Of a stretch of 64,000 nt of DNA, positions 58,261 through 64,000 are shown in pieces. This DNA comes from Dysidea avara (lineage: Eukaryota > Porifera > Demospongiae > Dictyoceratida > Dysideidae): assembly GCF_963678975.1 (NCBI RefSeq), contig NC_089281.1, positions 10,379,277 to 10,443,276 on the forward strand. Direction: 5' to 3'. Below the pieces are notes generated by a model. The model saw only the letters and a list, made by a program, of their open reading frames with translations. It searched no databases and was not told the origin of the DNA. Position 1 is the first letter of the stretch; every line of letters begins with the position of its first letter. The translations under genes and the position numbers were made by a program.

Positions 58261-61080
58261 GGGGGGGAACGTGATGGATCATGCTTTCTCCTTGGCCTCA
58301 GCCAAAATCATTCAAACAAGTGCAGGTATTCAAACTACATTTCTCTCCTACCCAATGACAATGAGAAAAAAGTGACACATAACAGTGAAGCCCATAGCGT
58401 AGCCATTATTGAGTTATGCTTGTCTGAATGGTAAGGTATTGATCAGTTAGTCAGTCAGAAGAAATTCTGCTAGACAAAAATGTAACAACCTATTTGTTCG
58501 GGTCAAACTGAAGGTACTTTCAGGACTGATTACACCTAACCAATACTGCCAAGGCATCATGAAGGTTCATTACTAGTTACTGTACACATAACAAAATCTA
58601 ATCTAAATATACTTGAAGCTTCCATGCACATAGACTGTATAAAAGTAGTAATTACAGTGAAACAAGCATAGTATTTAAAATTCACTACGACAATATAATA
58701 CTTAATGATGATTGGACCAATATGGACCATTATGTATGTATTGCAGTTACCAATGTTACCGATTTGTTTACACAATTGTATGAACAAAAATCTTTAACAT
58801 TCAACAAGACCTCAGCTAAGCATACAGTATAATATACTAATAAGTTGCCTACTCTAATAGAAATACACACCAATATTATCAACATAATACTGTATGTTAT
58901 GCATCCTTACCAATTAAGTGCATACATTCCCATTTTTTTATATCATAAGTCAAACAGATCCACATTGTCTGTTTTAAAAGGTAACAGGATAGTATCAAAT
59001 TGGAGCAAACTTGTTGGACACACACACACACATAGTAGCTAAACACACCTAAACCATGTACGTGATGTGATGGATAGGTAAGTTATAACACAGGATGTGG
59101 GCATGGACAACAGCTACAGGTGTTCATTCAGTCTTTATATTAACATTCACGAAAATCACTGGATACCGTAACAAAAGATGGCAGATTATGTAGATGTACA
59201 TCTTTATGGCACAATCATCATTCCCTGACAATCCAATATAGTGACATTATTCTTTGACTACACATAATTTAAAATTCACTTTAGATTTGCACAATTTCCT
59301 ATTACCAACTTGAACATTCATTTAACAAACTGGTTGTGTTTATCCATCAACAAAACCGTAAGCAAGTAGCTAAGTCACTAACTACACATACAGACACAAG
59401 GCATTAGTGGACTGGATCTCATGGTATCACCCACAAGGATGTGGTTTGTATACACTGTCCACGTGGTTATGACTCCTCTGCTTTTATCAGTTATAATGTG
59501 GTTGGTGGTTTGACAATGTATAATGGTTGGTTTTGCATGAATATAGCAATACGACAGAGATAAATCAGATATTATCTTCAAATACATTATTGTAGTGAAG
59601 TGGCCACCTTTCCAAACTCAGCTAAAATGTATTTCGTGACTTCATTAATAAGACCACTTTATTATTGGCCATCTCATGGGTGGCCCTCCTAATGATGTTT
59701 CACTGGAGCACTATGCATCATACAATCATTTTATGTAAATGAAGAAATACTAAAGACAAACATTGGACCTGTATATATGGGCATGGCAACTGAGCAACCA
59801 AAGCTAAGTTTAATAAGATACAGTTGGTGTTATCAATCAGAATGTACCCCATAACTGTGAATGAAAGATCTAACATGAAGCTGAAAAGATGTTCATCATT
59901 TCGTGCTACCATTTAATACACTGGTATATATCTATATATATATATATTACATCCTGTGTTGAGTTATAACTTGTCTAGCTACAGTTATGATCAGTTGTCA
60001 CAGTAACATAGTATCAAATAGCACAGATATATTAACTGACACACGAGAAGACTGGTAGACTGCCACATATTAATAGACACAATTGAGTAGACATAATGGA
60101 TGCATATACATTCACATTTGTTATTATGATGATAAAAGAAGATTAGTGTGGTATTTATTAAAGATTATTCATGACGTAATGACATTAAACTATGTCCATA
60201 TGATACATTTGAGTACAGCTCACCATTAGGCTTGGCCTAATAATCCATCACAATTAAACAGAGTGATAGCCACATAGTATTGTCAATCTACACTTCTAGT
60301 AGGTGACTGCACGCATGGACAGATTAACAGTACTGTATGAAAAAGTGTAAGCGTCACATCACCAAGATATTTGACTTCACTATCATTACTTATGTGTTGA
60401 CATGAGAGCAAAAAAGTCACTCTTGGTACAATATGCACACAACAAACAAGACTCACTCATAGCTGCTCACTCTAATAGAACATACACTGATAACATAACG
60501 TCCTTACATGTTATGTGTCCCTTTACTTATGTGTCCATATATCATCACTGACACATGTATAATAGATGATGATGTTCACAAGCAAAGAAGACTCACATTG
60601 CTAACAGGATAGGGTGACATGAGTTGGCCACACATATGTAAACACCTAAACCATGTACGTGACGTGATGTATAGGTAAGAATGTTAACACAGGATGTGTG
60701 GTGTGGACAATAGCTACAAGTGTTCAGTCTGTAACAGTTTCTTATATTCACATTCACAATACTGGATACCTTAACAAATAAAGGCAAAAATTATGTTGAT
60801 TTATACTTCTATGGCAAATTCTTTCCCAGGCCGAAATCTAGTGTGGCTAATTTTATGCATGTGCTAACATAGTACATAATAACATGTTAAGCAACAGTGT
60901 AATACCTTATATACACTAGCAGACAAGGCTAGGGCACCCGATAACTCTTATCTCAGTGACTTCACATGGTGTCAACTACAGTAGTTCGTATACAACATTG
61001 CTCAAGCGGCTATGACTGTCCTCTGCTATTATCAGTGTATAGTATGGCAGGTTGGTTTTCCCAGTACTTCATTTACTGGT

Positions 61081-62010
61081 GTAAAATTTTATAATATAAC
61101 AAAAGCGCCATTGCTATAATCCAAACTTGCAGGTATTGGCAAATGTCTTACCCCTGGATAATCTCTGTGATGCCATGGACTCTCTGATATGGTGATACAC
61201 AACTTGATGATAAATTTCCAAACTTAAGCTTGTCAAAATGGTGAAAGAAACATACAAACACTGGACATATGAGTGCAGTATATGGTACAAAGTTTTAGAT
61301 CGTTCAGCACCTTTACAGTGTGACTACAATGAGATCTAAGATCTAGATAACCTGATAACACTGAACTAGCTAGTATAGTCAATAATGGAACACTTTAACA
61401 GCTTACAAACATTGAATACACTTATAATAATTCTTGTGGTCTATACTACATCCTGTGTTGAATTACAGCTTGTAGTATATGCATCAATGTACTGTTGTCA
61501 TAGCAAATGTATAACTAATTGACAAGGAACGGTCACATGTAAACAACAAATGGTATATTAGAGTGAACATCACAGGATGTGATCAGTGATATTTAGATTT
61601 CAAAAACTGAAACAGTGGCTATACATTGTATTTACCAAGGGTATATTATATCATGTATAGTTCTCTACTGTATAGCCATACGATACATTGAGTGAAGGAG
61701 GTAACTGCAGCACAAGGTGTCATCTCTACATGGTCTGACCACATCCTTGAAGTGACCATATATAGAGTACTAATACTGCAAAGTGAGTGACAATTACTTA
61801 AAAGCGTAATTAAATCAGTCATATACGAGGATGTGGTTAGATTATGTAGACTGTACTGCAGTTACCTCCACATATAGTGGTATATCAATATAGTGGTATA
61901 TGATATACCACTATATGAGTACACTCAGTTCATGCAAGAAAGTTATCACATGCATCTGAATTGGCAGAAATGTAACAATGCAATAGATATACTTTCCCAT
62001 CGCATATAAA
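61081..62010. other. Non-coding, end of repeat cluster
   Basis: No gene. A reverse CATCCTGTGTTGAATTA block lies at 61447-61465, and a hairpin ATATAGTGGTATA/TATACCACTATAT at about 61887-61915. Confidence 0.4.
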
Positions 62011-62079
62011 TGTACAAGCCAATTGTAGCTTTACTGATTTACATTATGAATACAAGAAATTGCCATAGACTGAACACCT

Positions 62080-62160
62080 GTAGCTACAGCCCGCACCCAC
62101 ATCCTGTGTTACATTCTTACCTATCCATCATGTCACATACGTGGTTTCAGTGTATGTGTG
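62080..62160 (-). repeat. Inverted copy of motif b
   Basis: CACATCCTGTGTTACATTCT followed by TACCTATCCATCATGTCACA is the reverse complement of motif b of the 53.5-61 kb cluster. Confidence 0.65.
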
Positions 62161-63128
62161 GCTGTTTGGTTTGGTCTACTCTCATCTCATCTGATTACTT
62201 TTGAAGTCAATACTATATGCATCAGCAGCGTGCTGAGTATCTGTGGTACTACAGATGTGTCTTCACCTCTAGTAGACACTGGTGATTTTTTAACTATACA
62301 TGACAGCAGATCAAGTGTTCACTTTGGATACTAATGGAAATAATGGATTAATGGGTTTAATGTTGTATAGGGCAACCACATGTAAATGAAACATTGACCA
62401 GAAAATCATTAAAAATAAATGCCACTTTCTGTTTTTGTAACATACTAGGGTAGTAGGAATTTGAATGAACAGAAACGTATGTAGTTACAGTACACCAGCA
62501 GACATTATCTACATTATCCATCAAAAACTCCCTGATTATAATATGCAGATTGCCAATGCATGTATTAATGCTAATTAGCTCAGTGATTGTTTTATTAGGA
62601 TGTCATGCTAAAAATTAATGGTGATGCTGAGAAAATTATCTAAATTCAACAATTTTCTTACTTAAAGTGTGCACGTGAGCCACAATACTATGTATTTTTG
62701 TGCAAACATAAATTACATACAGTGTATTACCGTAGAGTCTAGCTGGTTGTTAGGCATAAATATTAATCCACATTATTACTGGCCATGTACCATATGAAAT
62801 TTCAAGCCTTGCGCAGTTGACAAACCTATAGCATTCTTCTCTTGTATAGCTGTACCGCGTGTTGGAGTTTTGCGTTCATCCACATGCACTTATCAACCAT
62901 GATTATGTACAAGAAATGAGTATGTTTGCAATAAGGTTTCAGATAATCACAAAGTTGTGATACTCCATTTTAAAGATAGTGATTACAACACAAATACTAG
63001 TCTTTTATGAGCATGAATATATGTAATGCTCATACCTGACTAACAGTTGGACATACTTTATTCACACAAAGTATACATATAAGGGTGTCAGCCGTAAGGC
63101 TGCATGAGCTATCAGACCATCACTTGAT
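62161..63128. other. Intergenic, nothing recognised
   Basis: AT-rich sequence without gene, RNA or clear repeat. Confidence 0.4.
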
Positions 63129-63129
63129 A

Positions 63130-63205
63130 AACTGACAATAGCAGAGGAGTCATAGAGGTACACAAACCACATCCTGTAGTTGACCACAAATGTAAACAGT
63201 GACAT
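63130..63205 (-). repeat. Copy of the ACAAGGATGTGGTTT dispersed repeat
   Basis: GCAGAGGAGTCATAG followed by ACACAAACCACATCCTGTAG and AATGTAAACAGTGAC: the full-length inverted form of motif c. Confidence 0.65.
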
Positions 63206-63298
63206 ACTGGAATCTTCCAGAACTTGCAAGCTCATATCACAATTAAACCGTTCACCTGTAAGTATAACACTTAATGCATTTATATTTCACAGTATTCA

Positions 63299-63360
63299 AT
63301 GGCGGATCCAGGATGGGGCATTTGGGGCAAATGCCCCCCCCCCCTCACCTTGTGGAGGAG
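63299..63360. repeat. GGCGGATCCAGGA transposon-like fragment
   Basis: GGCGGATCCAGGATGGGGCA followed by a poly-C run. The first word also occurs in the element at 33501-34004 (GGGGCGGATCCAGA). Probably the end of a DNA transposon; the rest is not delimited. Confidence 0.35.
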
Positions 63361-63851
63361 CCAGCTGCCATACTTCTGATTAAAAATTAAATTATGTCAA
63401 GCCAAGATTAGTTTATAAAACTTATGAAATATGCACATTTTACTAACATTTATTACAAATTCGTCTAAAACTAAAGCAAACCAAAGTCAAGCTAGCTGTG
63501 AAATAACCACCCAGCACCTTCGTGCGTACTAGGTGCCTCTAAAAATAATATCGTGTTGCTGTTGTAATACGTTCAGAGCCTTTAAAACAGCTTTTAAGGC
63601 TTCACAACCATCTGCAAAGGCAGAATCAACAGTGAGACACTACTAAGAGGTGATTATTTGCTGCTTCAAAAATGCAGCAACTAACAAGAGAATCTGATTC
63701 TTCCCAACCACCTACAACTTTGTGCCCTTCCCCTTGCTAGCTCCTAGACCCCCCCCCCCCCCCCTAGTATTAGATATCTAAACACTTTGAATAAGTGTAC
63801 ACAAGCGGTACAGTAGCGTATGTAACACTTTCACATCTCAGATCAAAAGAA

Positions 63852-63953
63852 TTCCAGAGGATACATTTATCATGTGCACCATGTACATTTAGTTTTCTCT
63901 CTTTACAGGGAGAAAACTAAATGTACACCGATGCACATTGAGAAGTATCCTGG
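63852..63953. repeat. Long imperfect hairpin
   Basis: ATGTACATTTAGTTTTCTCT (63880-63899) pairs with AGAGAAAACTAAATGTACA-like sequence (63910-63929) around a TTTACAG loop. The stem continues outward imperfectly through GTGCA/TGCAC to CAGAGGATAC/GTATCCTGGG. A snap-back MITE or foldback remnant at the window edge. Confidence 0.6.
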
Positions 63954-64000
63954 GAAAGCGGTTGCACTTCAAAACAGTAAGCCACTTTCATAAAAGCAAG

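Larger units (their letters stand above)
53480..61080. repeat. Cluster of related non-coding repeats (motifs a-b-c)
   Basis: A roughly 0.5-0.65 kb module recurs about four times, with partial copies between. Motif a: CTCTAATAGAACATACACT (53491, 54881, 58853, 60471; variants 54345, 56491, 57456). Motif b: ATGTACGTGATGTGATGGAT then GGTAAGAATGTTAACACAGG and ATGTGG (53749, 54606, 55087, 59052, 60649). Motif c: ACAAGGATGTGGTTT with TGTTTACACACATGG before it and CTCCTCTGC after it (about 54120, 55312, 56090, 59420, 60965). A longer shared block follows c at 56080-56480 and 59410-59760. Some short frames look alike between copies only because the DNA is duplicated. I see no protein domain. Copies differ by many substitutions, so the cluster is old. 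Confidence 0.7.

Noticed and set aside
53615..62204. Short similar frames in motif b copies (PVLTFLP-like and SCVNILT-like)
   Set aside because: The similarity reflects duplicated DNA; frames are short, shifted between copies and without domains, so a gene family is not supported.

Overview
This is nuclear DNA of an animal: AT-rich, with spliced genes whose introns follow GT-AG, a TRIM-NHL gene, and many LINE and DNA-transposon remnants. Gene content and the abundance of short palindromic words (TAGCTA, TGCATGCA) suggest an early-branching marine invertebrate. A demosponge is my best guess, at low to moderate confidence. I see no bacterial genes, tRNA or rRNA genes, or CRISPR arrays.

Three host protein genes can be supported. 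Two are complete 16-exon paralogues of CYB5R4 (NCB5OR: cytochrome b5 domain, CS domain, FAD/NADH reductase) on the + strand at 9968-14945 and 47386-51104. They share exon number, intron phases and most exon lengths, and each has an E-box (CACGTG) just upstream of a TATA box. Between them, on the - strand at 22983-25205, is an apparently intronless TRIM-NHL gene (RING, two B-boxes, coiled coil, filamin-type domain, six NHL repeats).

Most of the rest is repeats. 0.6-8.0 kb: a TTA-flanked TIR element carrying a LINE reverse-transcriptase fragment; an element with hairpin ends; a long foldback element broken by two LINE insertions. 8.2-8.9 kb: a TIR element between 11-bp direct repeats. 16.7-19.2 kb: an unclassified element with doubled terminal motifs. 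19.2-20.7 kb: a minisatellite of about 31-bp units. 20.99-21.3 kb: a near-perfect palindrome. 28.5-32.4 kb: a nearly full-length CR1-like LINE (ORF1 open, ORF2 with two frameshifts). 33-38.4 kb: several MITEs, a tRNA-like SINE head in tandem, and a complete 1.55-kb copy of the foldback element. 38.6-39.9 kb: a decayed RTE-like LINE. 39.9-47.3 kb: mostly non-coding, with small MITEs. 51.2-63.9 kb: no genes, but a cluster of related, partly inverted non-coding repeats whose pieces recur elsewhere in the window.

The two reductase genes look like a segmental duplication, later separated by transposable elements and patchily homogenised. I found no convincing new multi-gene system. The best leads are the paralogue pair, the foldback element, the recurring TGTTCTATTAGAGTA and ACAAGGATGTGGTTT repeat families, and the 31-bp array.
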